Of a DNA stretch of 64,000 nucleotides, positions 18,789-27,840 are shown one piece after another. The notes under the pieces were generated by a model that saw only the letters and a program-made list of their open reading frames with translations, ran no database searches and was not told the DNA's origin. The translations under genes were made by a program, and so were the position numbers. Numbering within the stretch: position 1 is the first letter of the stretch; each line of letters begins with the position of its first letter. Source of the stretch: Scalindua sp964437425 (lineage in GTDB: Bacteria > Planctomycetota > Brocadiia > Brocadiales > Scalinduaceae); the NCBI GenBank assembly GCA_964437425.1, contig CAYTGO010000001.1, forward strand, positions 1 to 64,000. The letters are read 5' to 3'.

Positions 18789-19517
18789 CTAGGTTGAATA
18801 GTTATACGAAAGAATTGCAGAGACAGCAATTGCAGCCGTTTCTATCCGAAGAATTTGATTTCCCAGACTGGCAAACTTGCAACCGGCTTTTTTTGCCATT
18901 TCTATCTCATTCGATGTAAATCCACCTTCCGGACCTATAAAGCTTAATATGTTATTTGGTTTTGGGTGTTCTTGCAATATATTTTTCAGATTATCTGAAT
19001 CAGATTGGCTACAGGCGAAGAGGGGGAGGTCGTAACTGTCTGCAGTATTAAGAATATTGTCAAAATCAATAACGTTGCCAATTTCCGTAATCGTGTTACG
19101 GCCGCACTGTTTTGATGCTTCAATCGCGATTTTCTGCCACTTTTCAATTTTCACGGAGCAGTCGTCCTTAAGTTTTACTACACTTCTCGCATAATTTACT
19201 GGTATTAGTTTATGCACTCCCAATTCAGCGCATTTCTGGATCAGGAGATGTGAACGTTTTCCCTTGGGGATAGCAAAGGCGATATCTATTTCGAAGGTGT
19301 TTTCTTTACTGATAGTTCTTTGTTGATTTATCCTAACTTTGACTCTGTTTCCTTCAATGTCTTCTATTTCTGCTTCAAATTCATCCCCCGTCCCGTTAAA
19401 CACGATAATATTATCGCCGATTTTCAATCTTTTAACGTGTATAATATGGTGGCTTTCAGAACTATCTATCCATAAGTCTTTCAAACCGGCATGGAATGGA
19501 ACATAAAAACGATTCAT
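18789..19517 (-). CDS. rsmE: 16S rRNA (uracil1498-N3)-methyltransferase RsmE
   Basis: Methylates U1498 of 16S rRNA using SAM. The 242-residue protein has the PUA-like N-terminal domain (HHIIHVKRLKIGD) and the SPOUT knot with SFIGPEGGFTSNEIEMAKKAG and LGNQILRIETAAIAVSAIL, both diagnostic. Length and start (ATG) are normal. It lies 26 bases upstream of manC on the minus strand. Confidence 0.95.
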   Translation of the reverse strand: MNRFYVPFHAGLKDLWIDSSESHHIIHVKRLKIGDNIIVFNGTGDEFEAEIEDIEGNRVKVRINQQRTISKENTFEIDIAFAIPKGKRSHLLIQKCAELGVHKLIPVNYARSVVKLKDDCSVKIEKWQKIAIEASKQCGRNTITEIGNVIDFDNILNTADSYDLPLFACSQSDSDNLKNILQEHPKPNNILSFIGPEGGFTSNEIEMAKKAGCKFASLGNQILRIETAAIAVSAILSYNYST

Positions 19518-19600
19518 AACTTACTTTACGATCCTTTTAGTGGAAATATCAGTAAAGAGACATTTAAATAATTATGGTTTGATATATGAAATGTAGTTTT

Positions 19601-19634
19601 CTGAAGAATGGCAAATGCGTTTGCCATTCCTCAG
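19601..19634 (-). terminator. Stem-loop at the 3' end of ilvB
   Basis: A 15-bp stem (bases 19601-19615 with 19620-19634, one G-U pair in the minus-strand RNA) and a 4-base loop; the ilvB stop codon lies at the foot of the stem. No T run follows on the minus strand, so it may act as an mRNA 3' stabiliser or a weak terminator rather than a classical intrinsic terminator. Confidence 0.55.
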
Positions 19635-21310
19635 ATTAATTCAACTCCCTTGGTTTGAGTGACGGCTTGCCCCGCTGGAATCATTGGAAATACATTCTCT
19701 TCCGGGTCTACTCTAAAATCAATAACGACAGGGCCATTTATTGAAATTGCCTTTTCAATAACGGGCCTGACGTCCTCCTTGTCTGTGACCAGAAATCCAT
19801 CTGCACCATATGCTTGTGCTACCTTGACAAAGTCAGGATTACCGTCGAGTAAGGTGTGAGCATATCTTTTATCATAAAACAGTTCCTGCCACTGTCTTAC
19901 CATACCAAGGAAACCATTGTTCAGAATAGCAACCTTAACGGGTAGATTATATTTAACGGCAGTACTAAGTTCCTGAATATTCATCTGAAAACTACCATCA
20001 CCCGCAATGGCAATAACAATCTTGTCCGGGCATCCAAGCTGAGCGCCTATTGCCGCAGGGAAACCGAATCCCATGGTGCCTAAACCACCGGAAGATAAGA
20101 AGCTTCTGGGGTTTGTATACGTATAATACTGAGCGGCCCACATCTGGTTTTGGCCGACTTCAGTAGTGACAATTGCTTCGCCCTTGGTGACTTCGCAGAT
20201 TTGTTCAACTACGTATTGAGGTTTTACAACGTTACTTGCTTTGTCATAAAGTGAGGAATATTTCTTTTTCCAATACGCAATTTTCTCAAACCACTCTTTT
20301 CTTTCAACATGACTTACATGCTTTATCAATTCAGTTAGAATATTTTTAGCATCACCAACAACCGGGATATCCACTTTGATATTCTTGCTTATAGAAGTTG
20401 GGTCTATATCAATATGAATAATCTGTGCCTGAGAAGCAAACTCATCTATCTTGCCTGTGATCCTGTCATCAAACCTCGCTCCAATTGCTATTAATAAATC
20501 TGATTCATGAACGGCATAGTTGGCAGGAACTGTCCCGTGCATACCCAGCATACCCAGTGCCTTTTCGTTGTCTTCAGGAAATACTCCCAGTGCCAACAGA
20601 GTAGTGTTTACCGGTAAATTTGCTTTTTCCGCAAGTTCAATAAGCTGCTCTGAACTATTTGAAGATATAACTCCGCCACCTGCATAAATCACAGGTCTTT
20701 TTGATCTGTTTATTGCATCAGCTGCTAATTTTATCTGCCGTATATTGCCCTCGAATGATGGTTTGTATCCTGGTAGGTTTACAGTGTCAGGAGTATCTCC
20801 ATCCCATGTATCTGTTGTTACATCCACAGGAAGATCTATAACAACTGGGCCTGGCCTACCGGTAGACGCGATATGAAACGCTTCTTTAACTATCGTTCCC
20901 AGATCTTTTATATCTTTAACCAGGTAATTATGTTTTGAAATAGGACGTGTGATGCCTGTGACGTCAGCTTCCTGGAAAGCATCACTGCCTATAAGGTGCG
21001 TTTTAACCTGACCCGTTATAGCAACCATTGGTATGGAGTCCATGTAGGCAGTAGCGATAGCGGTTGTCAAATTGGTTGCGCCGGGACCGGATGTGACGAT
21101 GCATACGCCTACCTTTCCTGTTGCTCTGGCATACCCATCAGCCGCATGTCCTGCTGCCTGTTCGTGACGAGTCAGTATGAAATTTATGTCAGTCTCATCA
21201 AACAACGTATCGAAAAGTGGTATAATGACACCGCCAGGCAGGCCAAAAATATATTCCACATTCTCTTTTTTTAAGGCATCAATTAATATTTGTGAACCAG
21301 TTTTGTGCAT
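19631..21310 (-). CDS. ilvB: Acetolactate synthase large (catalytic) subunit
   Basis: ThDP enzyme that condenses pyruvate to acetolactate (or with 2-oxobutyrate) in branched-chain amino acid synthesis. All three domains are present: an N-terminal pyrimidine-binding domain with the catalytic Glu (FILTRHEQAAGHAADGYAR), a central FAD-binding domain and a C-terminal domain with the ThDP motif (AGDGSFQMNIQELSTA). I prefer ATG 21310 (559 residues, MHKTGSQIL as in the family); the frame stays open to a GTG at 21370, which would add 20 atypical residues. The regulatory subunit gene ilvN is not adjacent, which is unusual. Confidence 0.95.
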   Translation of the reverse strand: MHKTGSQILIDALKKENVEYIFGLPGGVIIPLFDTLFDETDINFILTRHEQAAGHAADGYARATGKVGVCIVTSGPGATNLTTAIATAYMDSIPMVAITGQVKTHLIGSDAFQEADVTGITRPISKHNYLVKDIKDLGTIVKEAFHIASTGRPGPVVIDLPVDVTTDTWDGDTPDTVNLPGYKPSFEGNIRQIKLAADAINRSKRPVIYAGGGVISSNSSEQLIELAEKANLPVNTTLLALGVFPEDNEKALGMLGMHGTVPANYAVHESDLLIAIGARFDDRITGKIDEFASQAQIIHIDIDPTSISKNIKVDIPVVGDAKNILTELIKHVSHVERKEWFEKIAYWKKKYSSLYDKASNVVKPQYVVEQICEVTKGEAIVTTEVGQNQMWAAQYYTYTNPRSFLSSGGLGTMGFGFPAAIGAQLGCPDKIVIAIAGDGSFQMNIQELSTAVKYNLPVKVAILNNGFLGMVRQWQELFYDKRYAHTLLDGNPDFVKVAQAYGADGFLVTDKEDVRPVIEKAISINGPVVIDFRVDPEENVFPMIPAGQAVTQTKGVELI

Positions 21311-21529
21311 TTCTTTAACCCAGTTTGTCGGAAATTTAAATGACTTATTATTTTGTATAGAACTTATCACCCTATGCTAATACGAAATAACCAGCATGCC
21401 GATAAGTTCAGAATATTATCTAGAGATAAATGTAGCGAGTGACTAAGATGATTTCAATTCCTGATCGGCCAATTGAATTGCTATAAAGGAATGTTTTATA
21501 CGCCCCTTTACGATGGGTGATACTATCCA

Positions 21530-21988
21530 TTAACTGTTTGTGTTGTTCTCATCATAGTCTAGGTCAGGTACATCCATTGCAGGAGGTTTATAGCCTGGTT
21601 GTTTCGCTTTTTCAGCTTCTGCTTTGTACGCTGCAAGCACCTTCTGCTCAATTTCATCACGGCATTTCGAATTAATTGGATGAGCAGTGTCCGCATACAA
21701 TTTAAATTTCCCTTTAGATTCGTCTCCGGACTCACCTAATGCGCGTTTGTCATCGAGCTTAGTTCCACAGTCATTACAGAAGCGTGAACGGAGATGATTT
21801 TTGGTATTACATTTAGGGCATTTATCTGCAAGCTTTCTGCTGGGCATTGCAACAAAAGCCCCTTTGTACCCTTCAATAATTTTCAAATCTCTTACTACAA
21901 AGTCATTATCAATTGTTATGCTGCAGAAAGCCTGTAAACGATTTTTTTTTGCCTCGGTAAGCTTCACTCTGACTTCAGTAATATTCAC
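21530..21988 (-). CDS. spoVG: SpoVG-family RNA/DNA-binding regulator with an inserted zinc ribbon
   Basis: The 152 residues start with the SpoVG fold (MNITEVRVKL ... FVVRDLKIIEGYKGAFVAMPS) and resume it with TAHPINSKCRDEIEQKVLAAY, the usual order in the ~95-residue protein of Firmicutes. Between the halves sits an insertion of about 45 residues with a CxxC...CxxC zinc ribbon (CPKCNTKNHLRSRFCNDCG), and a short acidic tail follows. SpoVG binds nucleic acid and modulates gene expression. The GTG start at 21988 is preceded by GGAAGGAGG on the minus strand. It lies 30 bases behind ispE, the arrangement seen in many bacteria. Confidence 0.9.
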   Translation of the reverse strand: MNITEVRVKLTEAKKNRLQAFCSITIDNDFVVRDLKIIEGYKGAFVAMPSRKLADKCPKCNTKNHLRSRFCNDCGTKLDDKRALGESGDESKGKFKLYADTAHPINSKCRDEIEQKVLAAYKAEAEKAKQPGYKPPAMDVPDLDYDENNTNS

Positions 21989-22018
21989 AGTAATAACTCC
22001 TCCTTCCGATCTCGTTGT

Positions 22019-22921
22019 CTATGGTGTTATAACATTTGTCGCCACATATACATTTCCCATTCTGCTTGACTCAACTTTGCTTTTGATAACTTCTGCCTGG
22101 TGTCTATCCTTGCATAGACCGAAGAAGGCTGATCCGCTACCAGAAATTGACAAACCACAAAAACCAAAAGTTTCCAATGAACTTCTGACCTGTAGCAAAT
22201 CAGGGTATGTTGTAAAAATTACTTCTTCCAAGCGATTAAACAGCAACTTGGAGATGCCTGTAACCTCAGAATGTTTCAGTGCATCCAAAAAAAAGCTAAC
22301 ATCTTTCCTTTTTTTTGTCAAGTCAATTTTGAGGTTTTTGTATATCGTTTCTGTGCTGATATGGATATGCGGAAACAGGATGAGATAATCCATTCTACTC
22401 CCTACTTCAACTGGCGAAATCACCTCTCCTCTTCCACTGCATAATGAGGTTTTGCCGTTTATAAAAAAAGGAATATCTGATCCAAGCTTTGCCGCAAATT
22501 CCATCAGCTCTCCATCGTTAAGCCCAACTCCCCAGAGTGAATTCAATGCCTTCAGAGTTGCAGCTGCATCACTACTCCCTCCACCTAAGCCGGCACCCAC
22601 AGGTATATTTTTTTCTAAGTTTATTGACACTCCCTTTTTGATGCCGCATTCTTTCAGAATGAGATTTGCAGCTTTGCACACCAGGTTATCCTGGTTTATA
22701 GGAATGTTCTTGTTATTGCACTCAAGCTTTACTCCTTCCTGGGTCTCTTCAAGCTGAAGATTGTCTGCAAGGTCTATTTCCTGCATTATGGTCTCAATTT
22801 CGTGATAGCCATCATCTCTTTTGCCCAGGATCTCCAGGAAAAGATTTACCTTGGCGAAGGCTTTCAGCTTTATAATGTTTTTTTTATGATTGTTCATGTT
22901 TACATTCATTGTAAGTGTCAT
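22019..22921 (-). CDS. ispE: 4-diphosphocytidyl-2-C-methyl-D-erythritol kinase IspE
   Basis: GHMP kinase of the non-mevalonate isoprenoid pathway. The N-terminal AFAKVNLFLEILGKRDDGYHE and the ATP-binding GAGLGGGSSDAAATL loop are diagnostic, as is the C-terminal GSGSAFFGL loop. The 300-residue frame has several in-frame ATGs; the true start may be one a few codons downstream, nearer the conserved core. It precedes spoVG on the minus strand. Confidence 0.95.
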   Translation of the reverse strand: MTLTMNVNMNNHKKNIIKLKAFAKVNLFLEILGKRDDGYHEIETIMQEIDLADNLQLEETQEGVKLECNNKNIPINQDNLVCKAANLILKECGIKKGVSINLEKNIPVGAGLGGGSSDAAATLKALNSLWGVGLNDGELMEFAAKLGSDIPFFINGKTSLCSGRGEVISPVEVGSRMDYLILFPHIHISTETIYKNLKIDLTKKRKDVSFFLDALKHSEVTGISKLLFNRLEEVIFTTYPDLLQVRSSLETFGFCGLSISGSGSAFFGLCKDRHQAEVIKSKVESSRMGNVYVATNVITP

Positions 22922-23021
22922 CCAATGTCAAGCGGGATTGATTCTTCTCCCTGTTGGGTAGAAGTTTTGAAGTGGTCTAAAGAAGTGAGGGTTTTTTTAG
23001 TTTTAGGCACCATTAGTTCAC

Positions 23022-23627
23022 TTAAGACTCTTCCGACTTGGTTGCGGCTACGTTTCCTTTCAGGAAAGTAAGCTGCGTGTTGCTGTACTGCCGTTCGTCA
23101 ATTATCTCCAATTGCTTGAAACATTCCTGAACTATCTTCTGTTTTTTATGATGTTGAAGGACGATGATTCCATTCTCATTAATGATTTGCTTGTCAACAA
23201 ATGCTTCCATGAGAGAAAAGATTCTTTTTCGATCCCCGCAATCTATATCTAATAATTTGTACGGAGGAGCAACTATAATAATGTCGAACTTAATATCCTT
23301 GTTTTTAATAAAGTCTAATAGCCTGAATGCGTTTATTTTTAAAACTACCGTTTTCTTTAGAAGATTTGCATTACGGAGATTCTTTTTAATCACCTTGATT
23401 GCATTTGTGCTGTTCTCAACAAATAAGCATCTTTTTGCGCCTCGACTGAGGGCTTCTATGCCCAATGAACCGGTACCTGCAAACAGATCCAGAATGACTC
23501 CATCCAGTAGAGAGTTCTCTAAAATACTGAACATGGATTCCTTAGCTCTATCTAATATCGGCCTGGTCTTCTTGCTGCTTAATGCTGAAAGTTGTACGCC
23601 TTTTGCTTTACCTGAAATAATACGCAT
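23022..23627 (-). CDS. rsmD: RsmD-family 16S rRNA (guanine966-N2)-methyltransferase with altered motif IV
   Basis: The 201 residues begin MRIISGKAKGVQL and contain the SAM-binding motif LDLFAGTGSLGIEALSRGA, typical of RsmD, which methylates G966 of 16S rRNA. The motif IV position, normally DPPY, reads APPY (IIIVAPPYK; codon GCT), so the residue that contacts the target amino group is replaced. The rest of the fold appears complete. Either activity is retained by the Pro-Pro-Tyr loop or the enzyme is weakened. It stands alone on the minus strand between ispE and a sugar nucleotidyltransferase. Confidence 0.85.
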   Translation of the reverse strand: MRIISGKAKGVQLSALSSKKTRPILDRAKESMFSILENSLLDGVILDLFAGTGSLGIEALSRGAKRCLFVENSTNAIKVIKKNLRNANLLKKTVVLKINAFRLLDFIKNKDIKFDIIIVAPPYKLLDIDCGDRKRIFSLMEAFVDKQIINENGIIVLQHHKKQKIVQECFKQLEIIDERQYSNTQLTFLKGNVAATKSEES

Positions 23628-23719
23628 AAATATCTCTCTTCATAAAGATCAACGCAGATTGTAAGGTTTTAAGGCTCAGCCCAAAAAGTTTTTTTGTCTT
23701 TGAAAATCTGCATCATGTG

Positions 23720-24463
23720 TTATGTTGTTTGGGTTAAATTGTTAGCGCCGGTTTTGATAACCAGCTGTGTCGCCTCTGCCAGGTTTTCCGGTGAGCTTCC
23801 TGCATCAATCCACCAACCATCTAAAACCGAACATGTCATTGTTCCGTTTTTAATGTAGGCATTGTTGACATCGGTGATTTCTAGTTCTCCCCGCTCTGAT
23901 CTTTCTAGAGTGCTGATAATGTCAAATACATGGCTATCGTACATATAAATGCCTATGACGGCACAGTCTGTTTTAGGGTGTTTTGGTTTTTCTTCAATAC
24001 CAGTCACTTTTTCTCCGTCAAGTTCCGGAACACCGAAGCTTGATGGATTTGAGACTTTCTTTATTAATATCTTGGCGCCTTCCTTTTGCTTTTCAAATTC
24101 TTCCTTCTCTTTGGTTATATTCTTTTCAATTATGTTGTCTCCCAGAATGATTACAGTTTTTTCACCATCTGCGAAATTTTTAGCAAGATCCAGAGCTTCT
24201 GCTATTCCTCCTTCTCCTTCCTGATATGTGTAGTTTATGTCCTTCAGCCCAAATTGTTTTCCATTACCCAAAAGCCGGAGAAAATCACCTGCATTATTGC
24301 CACCGGTAACAATCATGATATCCTCGATCCCTGCATTGATTAACGTTTGCAGGGGATAGTATATCATCGGTTTGTCGTAAATGGGCAGCAGATGCTTGTT
24401 GGTAATCTTTGTTAAAGGCAATAGTCTGGTGCCAAGTCCACCGGCGAGTACAATACCTTTCAT
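23720..24463 (-). CDS. RmlA-like sugar-1-phosphate nucleotidyltransferase
   Basis: A 247-residue nucleotidyltransferase opening with MKGIVLAGGLGTRLLPLT and HLLPIYDKPMIYYPL, the NTP-binding and catalytic signature of glucose-1-phosphate thymidylyltransferases. Further typical stretches are ILGDN and ITDVNNAY. It is shorter than RmlA of enterobacteria (about 290 residues), matching the compact form. It probably makes an NDP-hexose for surface glycans; the exact nucleotide and sugar cannot be read from the sequence. Confidence 0.85.
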   Translation of the reverse strand: MKGIVLAGGLGTRLLPLTKITNKHLLPIYDKPMIYYPLQTLINAGIEDIMIVTGGNNAGDFLRLLGNGKQFGLKDINYTYQEGEGGIAEALDLAKNFADGEKTVIILGDNIIEKNITKEKEEFEKQKEGAKILIKKVSNPSSFGVPELDGEKVTGIEEKPKHPKTDCAVIGIYMYDSHVFDIISTLERSERGELEITDVNNAYIKNGTMTCSVLDGWWIDAGSSPENLAEATQLVIKTGANNLTQTT

Positions 24464-24935
24464 TAATTTGTCCTTTCTGCGCTATTAGTAATGTGTTTGC
24501 ATTAAGAAAATATTAGAAATGTTTTTGTCTCAAAGACACACTTTATTAATAATCTTGTATAATTTTAGAAGCCGAGAAGATGCTATCATATAAACACTTA
24601 CAGCGCAAGTGGTTTTAGAATAGTCTTCATTTGTTTTTGTTATTTTAGGCAAAAAACTCATGCTTCTTGATTATGCATGTCTCTGGATGTATTGAGTAAT
24701 TTTATGTGAAAGGCAGTGTCAGGTTGATTCCGGATATTTTCACGGAAATTGCTGTTCTCTGTGTTTAACTTCAAAATATACTAATACATTTATAATAAAA
24801 AAGATTGCAAAATATGGTACTTGAAACTAAACTGGAGAATTGCGAAATTCCTGCTAAGTGCATTAATTATTTAGCTATCAGGTGATTTGGCATTTTTTCA
24901 CTGGTAATGAAGGTATATATTAATACACCTTGAGA
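24464..24935. other. 472-base intergenic region upstream of the tRNA pair
   Basis: AT-rich region between the divergent nucleotidyltransferase gene and tRNA-Leu. No open frame with a ribosome-binding site and no clear hairpin terminator was seen. It should hold a leftward promoter and the rightward tRNA promoter (a TATATT-like box at 24916-24921), but no well-spaced hexamer pair is convincing. Confidence 0.5.
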
Positions 24936-25020
24936 GCGAGGGTGGCGGAACTGGCAGACGCGCTAGACTTAGGATCTAGTACCGCAAGGTGTGGGGGTTC
25001 GACTCCCCCCTCTCGCACCA
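24936..25020 (+). tRNA. tRNA-Leu (anticodon UAG)
   Basis: An 85-base class II tRNA with acceptor stem GCGAGGG/CTCTCGC, anticodon stem CTAGA/TCTAG around loop CTTAGGA (anticodon TAG), a short variable arm (TACCGCAAGGTG), T-arm GTTCGAC and encoded CCA. It reads CUA-type leucine codons. Confidence 0.97.
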
Positions 25021-25071
25021 AATTAAAAATATATTGTAAATCTATATTGGATAATTATAATTGGTTAAAAT

Positions 25072-25146
25072 GCGGGTGTAGCTCAGCGGTAGAGCATCAC
25101 GTTGCCAACGTGAATGTCGTGGGTTCGAATCCCATCACCCGCTCCA
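25072..25146 (+). tRNA. tRNA-Gly (anticodon GCC)
   Basis: A 75-base tRNA with acceptor stem GCGGGTG/CACCCGC, anticodon stem TCACG/CGTGA around TTGCCAA (anticodon GCC), T-loop GTTCGAA and encoded CCA. It lies 51 bases behind tRNA-Leu and 83 bases before tig, probably co-transcribed with tRNA-Leu. Confidence 0.97.
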
Positions 25147-25229
25147 TTTCGTTAAATACACTGTTCATCTTGGCATTATAATTTTCTGAAAACAGAAGTA
25201 AAATAGCAAGAATATTTAAAATAAAATCA

Positions 25230-26564
25230 ATGAATATAGAAATAGAAGAAGTTGGGCCATGTAAAAAGCTGCTAAAGATTGAGATACCAAAGGAAGCAAT
25301 TGAAGGTGAGTGGCAAAAACAGCTAAGGGATGTGTCCAGAATGGCCAAAGTGCCTGGTTTCAGGAAGGGGAAAGCCCCCAGGAAGCTTCTTGAGAAAAAC
25401 TATGGCGACAAGATTATGGATGATGTCAAACGGGCAGTTGTCAGCGATTCATACCAACAGGCAATTGAAAAAAACAAGTTGTCACCCGTAGGTGATCCTG
25501 ATATTAGCGATATTGATCTGGAATTGGGAAAACCGTTAAAATTTGAAATTACCCTGGAGGTCTTACCGACATTTGAGTTGGGAGATTATAAGGGAATGCA
25601 GTTAAAGAGTAAGCCAGTGGCTGTTACTGATGAAGATATAGATAAAGCATTAGAGACTATAAGCAAACAGAAGGCTCAATTAGCAGTTGTTAAGACCGGT
25701 AAAGTAAAAGCAGAGGACTTTATTATATGTGATTGTGAAGTTGGCATTAATGGCGAGGCTGTTTGGTCGGATCAAGAGATGGAAGTGATGGTTTCTGGTG
25801 CTCAGGTGGCTGATATAAATATTCCGGATCTGAAAGATAGCCTTGTAGGCACTAAATCCGGAGATAAGGTTTCTGTGGATGTAGAATTAGGAGATAACTT
25901 TTCCGTAGAACAATACAGAAATAAGCCTGCCAAAATGGAAATATCAATAAAAGAGATTAAAAGGCCAAAAAGCCCTAAGATAGATGATGAACTGGCGAAG
26001 CAGGTTGGTTACGATTCACTTGACGAATTAAAGGAGTTTATGTCGCAGAGGCTGGAGATGGAAAAGAAAAGAATGGCAGAAGGTGAAATGCAGGAGCAAA
26101 TCTCCAGTAAGCTCTTAGAGATGGCTGATTTTGAAATGCCGGAAGACATGGTTAAGCATCACACGAACGAGAGGCTTCACAAATATCAGCTTGATCTGGT
26201 AAATAAAGGAACTCCGCAGGAGGAGATAGAAAAGCATACGGAAGATATGAAGAGCGCTTCAGAAGAATCGGTTGTCAGGGATTTTAAGATGTCACTTGTG
26301 CTTGAACATATAGCAGAGAAAGAGAGAGTATTTGTTACGGAAGATGATGTCAATCGAAGAATAAGCGAGATGGCAGGTATGTATGGCATGGATGCTGCCG
26401 GTATGAAAAAACAACTTGAGAAGATGAATAGTATGTCAAACTTGCGACATCAGTTGAGAGAGGCTAAAACACTTAATCTATTAATGAAAGAAGCAAATAT
26501 AGAAGAGGTTAAAGAAGAAGTTAAAAAGAAACCCAAAGGAAAAACTAAACAAAAAGAAAAATGA
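25230..26564 (+). CDS. tig: Trigger factor (ribosome-associated chaperone)
   Basis: A 444-residue trigger factor. The N-terminal ribosome-binding domain carries the signature PGFRKGKAPRKLLEKNYG (GFRxGKxP), followed by a PPIase-like domain (about residues 150-240) and the helical C-terminal substrate cradle. The C-terminus ends in a lysine-rich tail (KKKPKGKTKQKEK). It assists folding of nascent chains at the ribosome exit. It is followed 24 bases later by clpP, the common tig-clp gene order. Confidence 0.95.
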   Translation: MNIEIEEVGPCKKLLKIEIPKEAIEGEWQKQLRDVSRMAKVPGFRKGKAPRKLLEKNYGDKIMDDVKRAVVSDSYQQAIEKNKLSPVGDPDISDIDLELGKPLKFEITLEVLPTFELGDYKGMQLKSKPVAVTDEDIDKALETISKQKAQLAVVKTGKVKAEDFIICDCEVGINGEAVWSDQEMEVMVSGAQVADINIPDLKDSLVGTKSGDKVSVDVELGDNFSVEQYRNKPAKMEISIKEIKRPKSPKIDDELAKQVGYDSLDELKEFMSQRLEMEKKRMAEGEMQEQISSKLLEMADFEMPEDMVKHHTNERLHKYQLDLVNKGTPQEEIEKHTEDMKSASEESVVRDFKMSLVLEHIAEKERVFVTEDDVNRRISEMAGMYGMDAAGMKKQLEKMNSMSNLRHQLREAKTLNLLMKEANIEEVKEEVKKKPKGKTKQKEK

Positions 26565-26588
26565 AAAACAAAGAACAAGGAGGATTAA

Positions 26589-27263
26589 GTGACTAAAGAT
26601 AATAATTTGAATAGCTGTCCGTACACAGAGTATGGTGCTTCATCCGCGAACAGAAATTATGGAAATATTTATGTACCATCCGTAGTGGAAAAAACAGGAT
26701 ATGGAGAGAGGCATTATGATATCTTTTCCCGTTTGCTTAAAGACCGAATAATATTCATTGGCAGCCCGATAGATGATAACGTTTCGAACATCGTAATAGC
26801 TCAGATGTTATTTTTGCAAAATGACAATAAGAATCAGGATATTAATATTTATATAAACTCTCCTGGAGGTTCAATCACGGCAGGTCTTGCAATTTATGAT
26901 ACAATGCAATTCGTACATTGTGATGTGGCTACTTTTTGTATTGGCTCTGCTTATAGCATGGGCGCGGTACTTATGGCTGCGGGAACAAAGGGGAAGAGGT
27001 ATAGCTTGCCACACACAAGGATAATGTTGCATCAGCCATGGGGAGGAACTACGGGGACGGCGACTGATATAAGCATTCAGGCAGAAGAGATAATGTTTAT
27101 GAAGAAAAGTCTTAATGAAATACTGGTAAAGCACAGCGGTCAGTCAATTGAGAAAATAGAAAAAGACTTTGACAGAGATTTCTATATGTCGTCACAGGAG
27201 GCGAAGGAATACGGGATTGTGGATGAGGTTATTGCGTCTTTGGATGACAAGAAGAAAGACTAG
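26589..27263 (+). CDS. clpP: ATP-dependent Clp protease proteolytic subunit
   Basis: A serine peptidase of the tetradecameric ClpP barrel. The catalytic Ser lies in IGSAYSMGAVLMAAG, the His in RIMLHQPWGG and the Asp in DFDRDFYMSSQEAKEYG. At 224 residues it has an N-terminal extension of about 25 residues over the typical 195, perhaps a processed propeptide. The GTG start at 26589 is supported by AAGGAGG at 26577-26583. clpX, often third in a tig-clpP-clpX operon, is absent: the next gene is convergent aroK. Confidence 0.96.
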   Translation: MTKDNNLNSCPYTEYGASSANRNYGNIYVPSVVEKTGYGERHYDIFSRLLKDRIIFIGSPIDDNVSNIVIAQMLFLQNDNKNQDINIYINSPGGSITAGLAIYDTMQFVHCDVATFCIGSAYSMGAVLMAAGTKGKRYSLPHTRIMLHQPWGGTTGTATDISIQAEEIMFMKKSLNEILVKHSGQSIEKIEKDFDRDFYMSSQEAKEYGIVDEVIASLDDKKKD

Positions 27264-27312
27264 GGCAATACTGATTTTGTATTAAGACTTCCTTTGAAGA
27301 TATACGTGTAAA

Positions 27313-27840
27313 TTATTTCTTCATCGTTTTGTTTACTATCGTAATAATTTCATTAACTATATCTTCACAAGAGACATAGGATGTGTTTATTGTGAAGTCC
27401 GCTGCGCTTTTATAAGCGTGATCCCGTTGTTCAATCAAATGTTTGATTTCATCAAGCGGTTCTTTATCTGTTAGAGAGGGCCTCTGTTGCGTCGTCTTTT
27501 TATCTTGTGCTATACGACTATTAATGATCTCCGGAGTTGCTTCCAGGAGGACAAGAAAACCGTTATCTTTTAGATTTCTTACATTTTCCTCTCTAAGGAC
27601 TGCACCTCCTCCTGCAGATATTACCTTGTTGCCTTCCTCGCTTAATTTTGCAATGACGTCTGCCTCAATCTTACGAAAACCTTCTTCCCCATCGTCCTCG
27701 AATATGCTACTAATAGTTTTTCCTGTAGAGCCTTCAATATGTTTGTCTGAATCTATAAAATCCCTTTCCAGACGTTTTGCCAATAGCCTACCAACAGTAC
27801 TCTTGCCAGTACCTCTGAAACCGATTAAGACTATATTCAT
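27313..27840 (-). CDS. aroK: Shikimate kinase
   Basis: Phosphorylates shikimate at O3 in the chorismate pathway. The 175 residues contain a P-loop (GFRGTGKSTVGRLLA), the shikimate-binding SDKHIE and SAGGGAVL, and the lid region with KTTQQRPSL. Its ATG overlaps the aroDE stop by 4 bases, so both are translated from one minus-strand transcript. Confidence 0.96.
   Translation of the reverse strand: MNIVLIGFRGTGKSTVGRLLAKRLERDFIDSDKHIEGSTGKTISSIFEDDGEEGFRKIEADVIAKLSEEGNKVISAGGGAVLREENVRNLKDNGFLVLLEATPEIINSRIAQDKKTTQQRPSLTDKEPLDEIKHLIEQRDHAYKSAADFTINTSYVSCEDIVNEIITIVNKTMKK

Noticed and set aside
21311..21370. N-terminal extension of IlvB from GTG 21370
   Set aside because: The 20 extra residues do not match the family start and the GTG has no separated ribosome-binding site; ATG 21310 fits the usual N-terminus.
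21801..22388. Plus-strand open frame of 195 codons across spoVG and ispE, and other long antisense frames (for example 23164-23664, 27443-27904, 4474-4866)
   Set aside because: They are shadows of well-supported genes on the other strand, with no recognisable domain.
24464..24935. A structured RNA or hidden small gene in the 472-base gap before the tRNAs
   Set aside because: No stable hairpin, riboswitch-like core or framed ORF with ribosome-binding site could be found by reading.
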